Positions 33,553-46,520 of a stretch of 64,000 bases of DNA are shown one piece after another. The stretch covers positions 18,972,001 through 19,036,000 of the forward strand of contig NC_039478.1 in NCBI RefSeq assembly GCF_003590095.1, in the 5' to 3' direction. Made by a program: the position numbers and the translations under genes. Below the pieces are notes generated by a model, which saw nothing but the letters and a program-made list of their open reading frames with translations, was not told the DNA's origin and made no database searches. The DNA is from Trichoplusia ni. Its lineage: Eukaryota > Arthropoda > Insecta > Lepidoptera > Noctuidae. Within the stretch, counting starts at the first letter, position 1. The number at the start of each line of letters is the position of its first letter.

Positions 33553-36500
33553 CAGAGCATGAGCGGGAGAATCATTTATATTGGTTCGACTTGTTTTCTT
33601 TCTCCTACATCTTTGGGTGTTGTAATTTGGTAGGTAATTTTATTTTATTCTTGTATAAACTTTGCATTCAGAAAAACAGTCGCGTAGTATAGAAAATACG
33701 GAATACTACAATAGCTATTATAGACATGAAGTCGCTGTTTATCACAACTCAGTTTATCAAATCAAATCTCTTCGATGGTACAGAAAAAGACACATATTTT
33801 AAGCGTTAAAACAGGGGATAGAATTTCGCTATCAAATTTTCATCTAAATTCAATCTCATCTCACCATCAATTTTCTCGATGAAATTTTCCTTGATGCATT
33901 CGAACCTACACCGCTTCATACTCTCTGAACCCAGCCAATTACTTCACATATTTTACGATCGTAACTAAAGAGTAATATGACGTACTAATTTAAACTAGAT
34001 TTCCTAGTCTACCCATAAAATGGTATTAAAACAGATTAATTGGGTTCTCCCTGAGATGGTTCGGTATTGTTTTATGTTGACTTCATAAGGAGTTATGCTA
34101 TAGTTAACTCCGATATAAAGTAGTTTTATGCTACATTTCCTGAAAATGGTGAACCTATCTCTTATAGGTACGTTTAAAATAATTGCTATTGCAAATTGTG
34201 CACTTGAATACCGCACATGTATTCTAATCTAATTATTGTAGCTAAATATTGCATTCCATTCTTCAAAATTGGTTAAGTTCGGGACTACACCCCCGTATGG
34301 ACCTGTTAAATGAATGTTACGTTTTATACAAATAGACCAAAGCGTAACAATATACCACATCTACAACCACAACACTCCATCAGCCATTGAAATTATAATA
34401 GTGACATAAAAAACACGATCTCCGGTAAAGCAACTAGGTACGTCCTTAATCTTAATGGTCCGACATTAGCGGTGTCGTCGTACACATTGACCATCATTTG
34501 TCACGTCCAGAGGACCTAGTACTACTTTATAGAGCAATATAATACAAAATGTGCGAGAGAGATAGCTCTACACTGTGTGGAGCGCTGTCACGTTTCCACA
34601 ACTCCTATAATATAACGTGAAGACGTGTCGGTAGGCCTTCAGAAGACTGTTCTGTGGGTTAGTTTTGTATTTTTTGCGATCGTCAGCCGTTGGTGACATC
34701 GATTTAATGCATCGATGTGTTTTATCATCAATGTTTTGCATTAATTCATATTACTCTTTATATGGGCCACCCAGGAAGCCTGATGTGATATCTCGAGTCG
34801 GTTTATGATAGGATGGATAGTTCTTTTTGTTGTTAAACTGGAGAGTAACTGTTATGCAGGGCAACGGACTCTCTTTGCTTACATAAGGAGGGAATAAGCA
34901 GTGTTGTATTGTAAGCACTTCATTATTATATTAAGTAAGTTTTTAAAGTGTGATTGAATCGGTGCTAGTCCAAATAATATGTATCATTTATAAAAGAACT
35001 GCCTTTTTTCAAAGATTTATTAAAGATGGAAGTTTTATGTGTGCACAGCGTATTTCTGAAATATTTATACAATATAAGACTTGTAATTGGCTTTTTGTCA
35101 ACTATAGTTGATTATTTATTAAGTTTTATCTTTTAAGCTGTAAGTCTTCCACAGTATACTAAATAAATAAATAAATATCGAGTTCAGGTCTTGATATTAA
35201 GTCAAACATCTGTAATAGGTGAAATGCGATTTTGCTGAAAAAACTCATAATCAACATAAAAATGTTTTTACGTAGGTCTAAAAAATACGCTTAAGTGACG
35301 TTAAATTACAGAACTGGTGACTTTAGTTCAATTACTTTCATGAATAACTTCGTAAGGATTGAATTTTAAGGGAGTCCTCATAAAATTACAAACCGGTCAC
35401 TCCACACTCTTAAAACTATTATATTATCTTACACTTCAATCATTAGGAACAAAAGAAGTCAGCTATGTCATTCAAGTGGAAAAGCATCGGTTTAAATAAA
35501 AAAAAAATATGGTGCAAATTCTTAGATATGCGTCAAGTATATTAACCCTTATATGTATTAAACAACTAATAGCTGTTCATAGATATCTAGTGAATATTTA
35601 TAAAAAATGTTTTATCCTCCAGTTTCCTTAAACATGGTATTTCTAACACTTTGATTGACATTCGCTACTTGTCTTGATCTCGGGTGTCTATAATATTTGT
35701 GGGAAGATCAATTTTAACACCATGGCGTTATTATTTTACGATCTTGCGACGGATTTGGCCGTGATCTGTTATAATGATGGCTGAGATCATTAGGTAGATA
35801 ATAAAGAAGATACGTTACGTAATAAATTCAATAATGGGGGTTACGATTTTATTCAAGTTCAAGTAATCTTAACTTTTTACACTAATTAATCTCAAGAAAA
35901 CGTTTTTTTTTTCACCAATACTCTTTTAATTTATAACATAGTATAACATTACATACTTCAGCGCGTAAACGCTTAGACAATACGAGAGTGCTAGCGACTA
36001 ACACCAAAAAAAAAAACATTTATACAGGCAGCCGTAGTATAATTTTAAATAACTTCAAACCAATAAACATACACAACACATCTTTAAACTCAAAAAAAGT
36101 TGTTATACCTACCTTGCCTTAGGAACATTATTTCCTGATGGGAATGCACCAAATGTCTCCTTCCGATATGGGTTGAGCAGAAACGAGAGTCAGATGTTAC
36201 TATCTACAACCCAAGTATATTCCTTCCTTTTCCTTTTACATACTGGGGCTCTGGTGGTTCTGGCTTTCAACCAATCCCTTTACAACTCAGATGTCTTTTC
36301 AGACTAAGACTTCTGATTGTATTGCCCAGTTGCGTAATGGTACACTTACAGCTAGCCTCGTGTGTTTATTATCAGTAATCTAGCGATTTAAAATACACTG
36401 TAATGTTTTATTTCTATAATGAATTTAACGTGTATCCACTAATGTTGAGGTTTTGATAATTACATGCAATTATATGAATGCTTCAAGTGTTTAAATTTAA

Positions 36501-36828
36501 ATACTTCTGATGCATTTAATGTGTATGCTCTATTAAAGCGAGTCAGGTCAGTAATATATATTTATATATATAAATGTTTCTTTTTTACACATCGATGTTA
36601 AAATGTTTAATAAGTAATCTAGTAATGAATATCGGTTTGTAAGGAAAAAGCCTTTTTTCGAACCTTAAACTAAAGAGCCTTGATCAGCACGCTTTAATAA
36701 TTATAATTGCCTCTCCTTCCTCTCCTCAGATGTGATGTATCGTTTTAATCAGTAATGTCTCCTAATGTACATATGTATTAACTTATAAATTGTATTTTGT
36801 TTTAAAATTATGTCTTTTCAGGGCACCC
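33553..36828. other. Gene-free stretch
   Basis: No gene. TGAGATCATT near 35781 shares only the 5' ten bases with bantam. An (AAAT)n tract at 35160-35177 and a TA-rich tract near 36557 are simple sequence. 34600-34740 is slightly GC-richer with no motif of note. Confidence 0.45.
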
Positions 36829-36865
36829 ACGTTCGGTACCCAAAGAGTAAAAACTAGAGTCTATA
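36829..36865 (+). repeat. GGTTCCGT-family scrap
   Basis: ACGTTCGGTACCCAAAGAGT and AAAAACTAGAGTC match the left 35 bases of the family only. Confidence 0.45.
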
Positions 36866-38399
36866 ATTTCGCGAAGCTTAATCAATAGCAAGACCACAGA
36901 TTCTGATGTCGTGTTTTGCATTTGTCACAAAACCGATTTGTTTATCTTTGAAACCCTAAATGTCGTAAGTCCGACTCGCACTTGATCGGTTTTTCTAATG
37001 TCCTTTCTTAATAAACTATAAACTAAATCAACAACTAGCGTACATAACATCACAAGACGCTACAAATTGCATGACCCCACTGACCCCAATTTCGTATATA
37101 ATGCAAGTCACAACTTTTTGTCTGCTCGCAATATCCGTTCAGCCAAGGTTTTGCGACCTTGCGACTGAATTGTCGTGTCGCTAATGCGTCAGAGGGCCAA
37201 CCGCCATGTCTTCAAGAAATATTATTGCAGTTGCGAAAAAGAGAGGCCACTCTACAGCGTGCCTTGCTCTGTCCTGCTCTTACAGCTGCAGTCACAATAC
37301 TATAAGACGTGTTGGTATTATCTCTTTTTTGATATCACCCAATCCTCATTATCTACTGAAATTGATATGTAATTTGGCGACAATTTTCAGTTGTTGAGGT
37401 GATTTTTCTGTTTTACAGAAGAATGGTGAGATTTTTGGTAATTCATCATTTTTTGCTGTGTTATTATAGAGTAATAAGTCCGAGAGCATTTGGTTTGCGG
37501 TAAAGGTTGCTTGTGAAATAACATAAGTAACTCTGTCTGAAATGCATTTACTGTTAAATCACTGAACCGATTTTAATGAAGCTTATTCACAAGAGGGCTT
37601 TTTGTAGTCATAACAAACATCTAGATAGTTCATTATAAAGCCAATATCGAAACAAAATCCCTGTAACTATGATAGCACTGCACACCAATACACAATGTAT
37701 ATGCACGTGATTGTAAAATGATTGATGCATCTGATTTCATTTGCCCACGTGAACCGCGGGTCAGGGGACCGTGAGAGGCGAGCGTAGCACAACCAACAAT
37801 GTTCGGCCTTCATGACGCAACCAGCGTTACTTGATCCCCGAGAATTGTTTTAGGTAATTAAATGTTAATTGATTCGATGAAGGATGTGTTGTGAGTGATA
37901 TTATCTAAATTTAAGCTTTAAGTATTTGTATTCGAAATTAATTATTGTGTAGGTTGATATATCAAGTACACAATGGAAAGCAACGACAATTGAATACTTG
38001 CCTTATTATGTTCCTACTTATTTAGGAAGAGATAAAATTCTTAAAACAATGAAAAGTTTATGTGTTAATTTATACTAGACGAACAACTTAACTCTTTATA
38101 TCCATATTTACCATAATTTTCAGTGTTTTCAAGGTTTAATTTTAAGAGTTTAGAACTTTTTAGCTTAGACTCTTAAACCCCTAATTATCTATCAAAACTG
38201 TTAAATTACAATCATACTGCTTCGTACAAAACGTTTTGGTTTCAAGGCAAATTCTGTCACCTGCCGTCGCATCAACAACGTTTTTCAATTTTAAATCTAG
38301 ATCATCAGAGTACTCGACTACTACTAAAGCAGTTTAAACTATTTAGACTTCAGTTACTCTAGTTTCCTCTCAACAGTTCCAGTTATACCCTTCCACAAG
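36866..38399. other. Gene-free stretch with a repeat and a GC patch
   Basis: 37527-37665 is a diverged relative of the repeat at 13509-13605 (AAATCACTGAACCGATTTTA, then ATGAAGCTTATTCACAAGAG). 37690-37830 holds two CACGTG E-boxes and CCGCGGGTCAGGGGACCGTG. The frames at 37175-37397 overlap each other and are unrecognised. Confidence 0.45.
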
Positions 38400-38590
38400 G
38401 GAACTGGGTCATAACATTAGAAGCGGCAAGCAGAGCGGAGTTATTATCGGCACGGTTCGTAAGGGGCGTGAGTTCGACGATCATCTGTGCCCTTTTCCAA
38501 GCGTGGGCCGGACGAGGTGCATCGCTAATACGTGCGCATGAGTCGCGAAAATTTGGACGTGGGATGGAAATATGTATAAAGAGCTGCTGA
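38400..38590. promoter_or_regulatory. GC island with near-EGR site and TATA word
   Basis: The island runs from GAAGCGGCAAGCAGAGCGG to GAAATATGTATAAAGAGC. GCGTGGGCC (38501-38509) matches the EGR site at 8 of 9. TATAAAG at 38575 is followed by TCAAATCACT only 36-45 bases later, which is too far for a standard TATA/Inr pair. It is probably a regulatory island; a promoter is not supported. Confidence 0.3.
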
Positions 38591-39320
38591 GAATGACCTG
38601 TTGGTTTGACTCAAATCACTGTTTTGCTTGTCTGAATGAAATTTGTGTTAAAATTTAAGCTTTTGTTAGTCGAAAAGGCCACGAAATTAATTATTTTATA
38701 AAATGTTTAAGTCTAGTGAATCATTTATTATCTATGCACCGGTTAACTGTGCTTAATAAGACATGATTTTAATTAAAGTTGATGGTATAGAATCGGCTCG
38801 CTGAATAATCAAGATCATTACAATAACATAGTTGGAAAAGGATCTAAGTTCAAAGACAGAAAAACGAATAGACTAATTGAGTAGTAGAAGTCCCTATCAC
38901 GATTCAATGCAAAGTAAGACAGAATACAAACAGGCCAAATAGTCTTTTAACTACGTTATTGGCTATCAAATCTTTTAAACTATTTAGACCATACGCATCA
39001 AACAAGTACATTAAGAAGGCATTAAACCGCAAAACTAAACAAATGACGCATCACCTCACATTCGTGACTCCTCAGCTAGATATACGTGAACTTGTAACAA
39101 ATTCTAAGCAGCCTAGATAGCAACTATACGGACTAAATTATATGATAACCTCGACGAACCGCGGTAATACGGCGTTATATTTTACTCCATGCCTCGTGAA
39201 CGACATGCGAACCATCTTGTTGAATCATCTTCGTTTATGAGAACTGTACTTAAACTAAATGTTGCTTTGAGGTTCCAGTTTTGTCATCTGAAGTGACTAA
39301 GTTAAGATATATTTATATGT
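38591..39320. other. Gene-free stretch
   Basis: Nothing recognised. Confidence 0.45.
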
Positions 39321-39590
39321 TAGACTGGCCTGTTGGTTCAGTGGTTAGTAGCTCTGATTGCTATACCGGAGGTATTAGGTTCGGTTCCCACCCAGGACAA
39401 AAGTTTGTGTGATGACCACGGTCAATTGTTCTGTGGCTGGGTGTAATTTGAATTTGGGTGTATTTAGATATATTTAAGTGTGTATATCAGTTTTCTAGTA
39501 CTAATCATAATACAAGCATTGCTTAGATTGAAACTAGATGGCGTTGTGTGAAAGTTGTGCAATATTATAATGTAATATATGCTTTATTAA
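39321..39590 (+). mobile_element. tRNA-derived SINE, second family
   Basis: TAGACTGGCCTGTTGGTTCAG opens a tRNA-like head with A box TGGTTCAGTGG (39334-39344) and B box GGTTCGGTTCCC (39378-39389). The body is AAAGTTTGTGTGATGACCAC, TGTTCTGTGGCTGGGTGTAA, an AT-rich TATATTTAAGTGTGTATATC stretch and ACAAGCATTGCTTAGATTG, ending near GTAATATATG. The layout matches a lepidopteran tRNA-SINE family distinct from the one at 32866. Confidence 0.8.
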
Positions 39591-39619
39591 AAGTGTTTTT
39601 GTTCGAAACTTTTACTTAG

Positions 39620-39750
39620 GCTCCTCTATATATCTGTCTGGCCGTCTTTTCATCTATCTGGCACTCAGTCTTTCACCAGGCAAGTATCTCATAAACCTCG
39701 GTAGCTAGCGAGTATTAATTTTCACAGATTATTTGTTTCTATTGCCGAAT
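39620..39750 (+). repeat. GGTTCCGT-family copy
   Basis: GGCTCCTCTATATATCTGTC, CACCAGGCAAGTATCTCATA, AACCTCGGTAGCTAGCGAG and TTTTCACAGATTATTTGTTT follow the family's central and right portions. The GTTCCGTACCC left end is degenerate. Confidence 0.55.
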
Positions 39751-40744
39751 ACTTCAAGCTTAAGTGACGTTTACGAAAACATCAATAGATAACTATTGTT
39801 TTTCTTACTCTCGACATCCTACGCACTTAACTGTATTTTTTTAAATACCCATACAGATAATTTAAGTGCTTATAAAAACTATTTCTAATATTTTATTATT
39901 ATATCTTCAAAAATTTATACGTTACTAGAATAATGGAATCCAAACTTTCGCAAGCTGCTTGATAAACTGAAAGATGATAGTGTTTTTAAATATAAACAGC
40001 TTAGTAATATTTCTCAATATGAAAGATGCCGAATAAAAAGACTCGTCACCTTTCAAAGCACCCAATAGTCTGCATCCATTAGAAAACTGTCCGTCTTAGT
40101 AACTCTTCGTGTCTATTGAAACAAAATCCATTTCCTATTCACATCCTTCAGTCCGTGTTTCTATAAGATACCCCACACATCGGTGAATCTAGACTTCACA
40201 AAACAGAGCCTCGTTAAATTATCCATGCAGAGCTTTAGACCTGGTTTTATACCACATAAATGGGTAATCTAAGTGCACCGAACTAAATTGTTATTTATGA
40301 GTTAAAGTAATGAGTTCAGAACAATAATGGAGAGCTTTAGAAAATGAGTTCTTATGTTGTCTTGCGAACTAAAGGTTCTGGTTCGTAATAAAGTTGCGGA
40401 TTGAAGGACCAAGTTTACAGGATTTAACTGACACGGTTAAAATATTATAGAGCTTTATAAAAAGAAAGAAGAACGGAAAAGAAAGCAGTTAAAATCTGAA
40501 AGTAAAAACAGTTTTTAAATAAGTTAGTTACAAGGACAAAAATACATTACACTAGCAGGAAATACAGCTCATCTCTTGTGACTTAGACCAGATTAGACAT
40601 AAAATTATATTCACCTTAGGAACTTTTTTTTAAACTCTTTTTGACAATATTCTAACTACTTTCAACATATATTGTACTTTGTGTTACATAATTCTTTCAG
40701 TCAATAATGCAACTAATCCAAACGGCGTCCACCTCATGACTTGC
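39751..40744. other. Gene-free stretch
   Basis: Nothing recognised. Confidence 0.45.
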
Positions 40745-40890
40745 ACCAGCAGACAAACAAACCAACAAACAAAACGACATAGCGTGTAGTGAGAGACGGG
40801 TGTGCACTGAATGGAACATCGCCCATTCACCGGGAATCGAACTCCGATACCATCCATACAGGGAGCGGGGACACGCTTCGCGCTATGTGC
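40745..40890 (-). mobile_element. tRNA-derived SINE, third family
   Basis: On the minus strand an A-box fit TAGCGCGAAGCG (40874-40885) is followed by the B box GAGTTCGATTCCCGG (40830-40844). The body is GTTCCATTCAGTGCACACCC, CACTACACGCTATGTCG and a TTTG/GTTT-rich tail at 40752-40778. The head-to-tail order and A/B spacing fit a short SINE. It does not fold as a functional tRNA. Confidence 0.55.
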
Positions 40891-42764
40891 GAGAATTGTC
40901 GGAGATTTCTTAGTTTTATTTCTTGATTTTAAAGCTAGGATATTTTTTGAGAAATATTGTTTTCGAAATATTTCATTTTCTTCGAATTCGATAAGGGATA
41001 AAGTTTTTGTTCGAGCTGGTATTAAATGATGGATATTTAATCTGAATCATACATTATATTAATGCAGACTGGAGTTAATGAACAAGTTTTTCAGAAAAAG
41101 GTCTATAGCTCTATAAAGTTACTTGTAAAAAGTTGCAAATCTTTAATTTTCTGTCACTCAGAAACACTGGGTTTTAATTAAATCTTACTGACTATATATG
41201 TTACAATATATTCCAAAGCTTTCATCAACTGCAAAAACATCTAGATAAAATCAGAATAGCATCATGTTACGTTTGAAAGAGACCGGGCTTTTTCCAGCGT
41301 CGACTTCAATTTTCCTTATCAAATAAAAAACTTGCAATCATCACTCTATTTGTACTTTCTGATATCGAATGCTCTACGAAAAACAACATATAGCCTGTAA
41401 ACATGTAGCAACAATGCCAGTTAGACACGTAGGTCCAAACAGAACTTATAAATAGCTTTAATATCTGCACAAGACTAGTCGTAATGGAGGCGATACGTTC
41501 CGGATCTACCGATAACACCCACCGAGATACGAGTAAAACAGTCTGAAGAATAAATGCCTACAATATGTCTTGGAAAAATTAAAGGATAGATTAGGTTTGA
41601 TTGCGATAAAATTGTGTAGTTATGGAGAATGTAGAGTGGAGTTTAATTCCGAAATGGGTATTTTTTAATAGGTGCTGAACTCTCTTGTTGCTGAAGGTAG
41701 GAGTGTAACATAATGTGGTTTCTAGGGAGTGTGGGGGTTTTGTATTTTTATAAGGACTCTCTCAATATTCAATCCTTGCATAACACTAAATAAAATTAAT
41801 AGAACTATTTGTTTAATTTTCAACTCGAACGAAAGTGAATTGGCAAACAATTTTTTGTACCCTATATCGTATATTCATTTTAGATTATTTAGTCTTAAAC
41901 AATTTTTAAAACGTAAAAAATATAATTTCAACAAAAAACAAAATAAAAAACATCAAAAATATTCCAAAAACAGTTACTTCGCGCAGTTTATTCAACTCGG
42001 GAAGCGCCATACTCGTGGCGCCTTATTGTACACTTAGGATAAAAGGACCAGAAATCCTTTTAGGGGTAAAGGAATCAACACGAGGCTTGCAGCGGCCCGT
42101 GAAGATGGAATACCAATACAGAAGGTGTTAGTGGTTTGATTGTAAAGTAGATCGACTGACGAACGTGGCTCGTTTGGTAGTGGGACAGTTATATCTTAGG
42201 TGCACTTTGTTTGAGTTGATTCTTTTGGTATTAATGGTTCTAGAACCAGGCAAAGTTAACTAACTTTTGTAACTTATGGCTTAATTAATGTTTCATTTTT
42301 ATTGTGCTTAGTTACTTTAGTGGTTACTTTAAGAAAAGTTTCGAGAATTTTTACAACATTTTTTAGTTCTCCTTCTATTTTTTTTTTAGCCTGCAATTAT
42401 AAAATCTGCGGTACTTAATTTTGAAAGCCTTTTTCTGCTTATTTTGGTTTACATAATCAAGCTTTCCATCCCAAAACCTAACCGAAACGATTGCTCTATG
42501 TCCAACAGTCTCGTTAAGTGACCTACTCTAAACACCCAAGAATGATAATATATATACTTGGATCTTGGACATGCGTACTATGGAAGAGGACCCGTCACAA
42601 CATAAACAACCCGTTACCGTTAAATCGAGCGTGAGATACAAAAAACAAAAAACCAAAGCTTCCCGTTTATTTAAAATAGCTGAGGAGCATAATAAATTAT
42701 CGGGATCGGATGCGGACTTGGGGTATTAAAACATTCATGAGTTATAACGCTTTAGTAGTGGAAT
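40891..42764. other. Gene-free stretch
   Basis: The frame at 41729-42037 (102 codons) is lysine/asparagine-rich from A-rich DNA and is probably chance. Nothing else recognised. Confidence 0.4.
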
Positions 42765-42880
42765 GTCGCACGATTGTTGGCGCGGACCGTGTTATCGTTG
42801 CGCCGGCGCACGACAACCGCTGAAGGGAGGTTGGGGAGCGGCGGGTGAGACGCGCGGTCTGAACGCTGGAGAGTTGGAGG
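42765..42880. promoter_or_regulatory. GC island with TGCGCCGGCGCA palindrome
   Basis: TGGCGCGGACCGTG, then TGCGCCGGCGCA (42799-42810, perfect palindrome shared with the 10.6 kb island), then GGGGAGCGGCGGGTGAGACG and CGCGGTC. It is abruptly flanked by AT-rich DNA. It is the best GC island between 30 and 60 kb. Confidence 0.35.
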
Positions 42881-44640
42881 TTGGCTTATATACTTACTCC
42901 TATATAAATCTGAATGGAAGATCAAACTAATAAATATCTTAAGATAACTCTTAAATAGTAATTAAAATACATAATATAGAATACTGCTCATTACTTTGGT
43001 AAATTCAAGATGTGTCTGTGGGGGAAAAAAATATGTTCGTCGCGAAATCTTCTTCGGTAGCTCTCTTTTTTATTTACAAAAGAATAAACGAATCTACTAA
43101 ACACAAACAAAAACTTATTAATCCTCGTAAAATGTAAGAATTAATGTTAGGTTTTGGTTAACAGTTCAAATGAAATTAAAAGATGAAACAGACATTGATG
43201 CCTTAACTCTGAAACTTCTTAAAGGTAGATATATTATTTTTACTCACGGAACTAATTTGTATTTCCAATTTACCAGATTGCCATAAACGATATTTTTATT
43301 GATCCAAACCTTATCGCGAATGGTCACCTCTCCTACAAAATAATGGTAAATAGCGTTGAAACGCTTCGTATGTAACCATCCTTAAGGTAAGGTTGACAGA
43401 GCGTCGTTCAAATATTGAATTGGAATTACGATGGGAGCTCAAGGGGCGTTTGAAAACCGCTGAGCAATAGGCAAGGTGCACAATGAGCAAGTTAATCAAA
43501 CTGCAATACTGGCTCTAAGAAGAATACCCTATATAAACTCTTGAGACTTTGAAATTAAGATTGACGTAAAAGTGAAACTAGCTTTTTAAAAAGGAGAGCA
43601 AGGCAAGTTGAACAGAAAATTCTGGTCTTAACATCTACAGAGAGATTGTAATTTTTTTGGTCTACCCCAATTTCCAGCCTCAAAGCCCTCCACAAATACT
43701 GAAACTAATCTACGGACGTTCTACAGATAGATAATGAGACTTTTGTCTCTACTACTGCTACTACCTCTTTGAGAGAAAGACACCTTCAGACTAAACAACA
43801 ACTTAACACTGATTTAGATTAAGACCTCTTAGTATTCTATGATCATGTACTAATCTTTGTAAGATTAGTACAAAACTTCTCCCTTTGACTCAAACTGACT
43901 CCATTCAAACAAACACCAAAGTTTACCATAATATTTAAATCTGTACTTTTCTAGACTCACCTTAAGGTTGTCGTGATGGAACCTTCTTAAAGTTCACGAC
44001 GCCTTATTAAGGCTATATTGTTATTATATTGAAAAATTTCATAATATTAGTAGCATTGTCAACAGTACTTGAGTTGGTGGCTAAGTCCCGCTTGGCTCTA
44101 CTGATTGGCTCTACTTCACGATTCCCATGTTGTTTGAATTATTTATTGGGTTTCATGGTGCTTAGTTCTGTCTGTCCTGTGGGACTGTGTAGTGTAGCGT
44201 CTGACGTGTCTTTAACATGTGACACAATTAGGTTTAAATCAAGAAATTGTTACGTTGCTGAAAGTTTGGTTCAAAGTATACGGCAAAAGTTTCGAGAAAA
44301 AATACATATGTTATAGTATCAAAACGTTGAATCAAAATCAAATTACCACGACCTAAATCAAAGCTAAAAAAACAATTGAAAATAATAGTTCTGAATGTCT
44401 GTCACTTCCCTTAAATTACATAATCCGGATTCAAATCTCATAATCGTACAAGTTTCAGACACCCTACATCAGTGCCAATAACACTTGATATCGACTATAG
44501 CAACACTGTATAGACACATTAAAATAATCGAATACATTCCCCATTTAGCATAAGCACCCATTGATTCAAAGTCCGCAGATAACTCAGCAATAACCATTTA
44601 TTAAATAGAAAAATTAAAAACGAGTAGCGACGTAACGAAT
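42881..44640. other. Gene-free stretch
   Basis: No gene. The frame 44029-44316 (95 codons) contains cysteines and a hydrophobic start but no recognised family. Its surroundings show no promoter or splice signals. Confidence 0.4.
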
Positions 44641-44740
44641 CGAAATGTCAACTCGCTCGCTATGCTCTCGTTATATCGATAAGTGTGTGTTATAAAAACG
44701 ATTTTATGTGCGTGCAGACGCACAAATCGAGTAGATAGGG
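44641..44740. promoter_or_regulatory. Weak promoter-like patch (DRE word and TATA)
   Basis: TATCGATA (44674-44681) is followed by TATAAAAA (44691) and the short inverted pair GTGCGT/ACGCAC. No TCAGT initiator lies 30 bases downstream, so this is only suggestive. Confidence 0.2.
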
Positions 44741-46440
44741 ATATCTGGAGTTTGCTAACGCATTAGTATTGCATTTTAACTTATTATTTTTTACTTGAGT
44801 CTGTGGTGTGTACGGGAACGTTGGTCTGCCAACTTGTTGGATATCTTTAATTGTTTTTGCTCTGAATTATTTTAAGTAAATATCAGTTTTAATTTGAGGT
44901 GTTACGGCAGAAAAGCTTAGTTGTAAGACGAAAAAGTTTTGACTATTAAAAAACGATTTTGCATCAGTAAAATATCAATTTTGGTAGGTGCCATACTTGA
45001 GATGTAAAATAAGTAAATTCGTTTTAAATGCGTATAGCTTAAGAATATGGAACAAAATGTTGTCAGTCCATAATAACCATGTGTCGCAAATACAGGTGGT
45101 TGATAATCTACTGAGTTAACACTGGTACCATTTTCTACAAGCGTTAAAAATACTATCTTATCCTTCGCGGACCTTAACAGTCAAGCAATAAGGACCATTT
45201 TGCAATGACGCTCAACACCACATATGGATTTACAACCTGGTATTTATTACAGGAGTCGTATTTTTCATACTCAGTAATTACGCAATGGCGTTTGGTATCG
45301 CATATTGGTATTTAAATTGCTATCATTACAGTTAATTAGTGAGACAATTTTCGTACACGATAATATTAATTTTAAAGTTATTTTATTTTTAGACATATTT
45401 TTATAGATGCAGCACCATTAAAGTTCTAATTTAAATATATGGTTGATCGCTTTAAAATGTTTTTTTCCACTTATGAATAGGAGAACCAAAAAGAAAAAAA
45501 TATAAAATATTGTAAGTACCTATCTATATGGTTTAGTAAGTAATAAATTAATTCTTATGATTAATACTGTTTGAAATATTTAGTGTTTCCAGTAAACAGT
45601 TTTATTTATGATTTAAACAGGCATTTTTAATTATTGACTATTAAATTAGCACGAATTACAGATAAAACAATTATAATATTTTTTTCCAACGACGAAGACC
45701 TATAATAAACCTATGCATAATGATATCAAATGATATAAATCAAAATTAAAAATCTTCAAAAGACCAAAAAGGAAATTGATTTCTAAAACGGTATCTCATA
45801 ACAATTAGCGGTTGCAGGCAGAACAAAAACCTATCAGCAGGACGTATTCTATATAGGCTGGCGTAATAAATATTATATTATTAAACACAGTTTGTAAAAC
45901 AACAATAATCTGGTGCGAACAGAGTAATTTTGAGAATCGGCTTATTGAAGTATAAACTACGAACCTTAGTTCCGCGTTTACAAAAAAAAAGACCAAAATC
46001 AAAATATTCCCACCTCATCGCCACTCTATATTTGTCTGTAACAAGCAAATAATTGCAGCTGTCGTCAACAGTTTCGATGACATCAAATTATAAGCTCATC
46101 ATGTATTAGTTGATGGTGTGAAAAAGGTTGCCGGAAAGAGGTCACTTAACGGGTTGTATTTCCTCAGGAGACACCTGGTACTTTAGGGGACCGTAGATTG
46201 GATAGAACAACCCTTAGATGACACTTGAATTATTGAAATTACGAGACAAATTTCCTTCATATTTAGTTACATAAATGAGTTGGATTTTTTTTAGAGTATG
46301 TCACTTTGATACATCAGAGTAATTCAATGAGCAATAACAATTCTAGAAATAAAACTGTGACTCCAAATTTGCTGTGAAAAGATTTATGTTTATGATCCAT
46401 CGTCAATCGGCAATCATTACTCGAAACGTAATTAATTTTT
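44741..46440. other. Gene-free AT-rich stretch
   Basis: Nothing recognised. 45360-45730 is extremely AT-rich. Confidence 0.5.
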
Positions 46441-46451
46441 GATTGAATATT

Positions 46452-46520
46452 ATCATCTTCTTTATGAAAGAAGATGATTATATTCTTGAACTGAAAAATA
46501 ATTGACTTGAAAAATAATTA
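46452..46520. repeat. 12-bp hairpin plus tandem duplication
   Basis: ATCATCTTCTTT (46452-46463) and AAAGAAGATGAT (46467-46478) pair exactly around ATG. Immediately right, a 16-base unit containing TGAAAAATAATT is duplicated (46489-46504, 46505-46520). The hairpin loop of three makes an extruded cruciform or pre-miRNA-like base plausible, but the stem is too short for a typical pre-miRNA. Confidence 0.8.

Noticed and set aside
35781..35801. bantam-like TGAGATCATT
   Set aside because: Only the 5' ten bases match; the rest of the mature sequence and a hairpin are absent.
36555..36580. TA-rich alternating tract
   Set aside because: Short simple sequence common in AT-rich intergenic DNA.
38575..38620. 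TATA box plus TCA initiator
   Set aside because: The spacing (36-45 bases) is too long for a standard TATA/Inr promoter.
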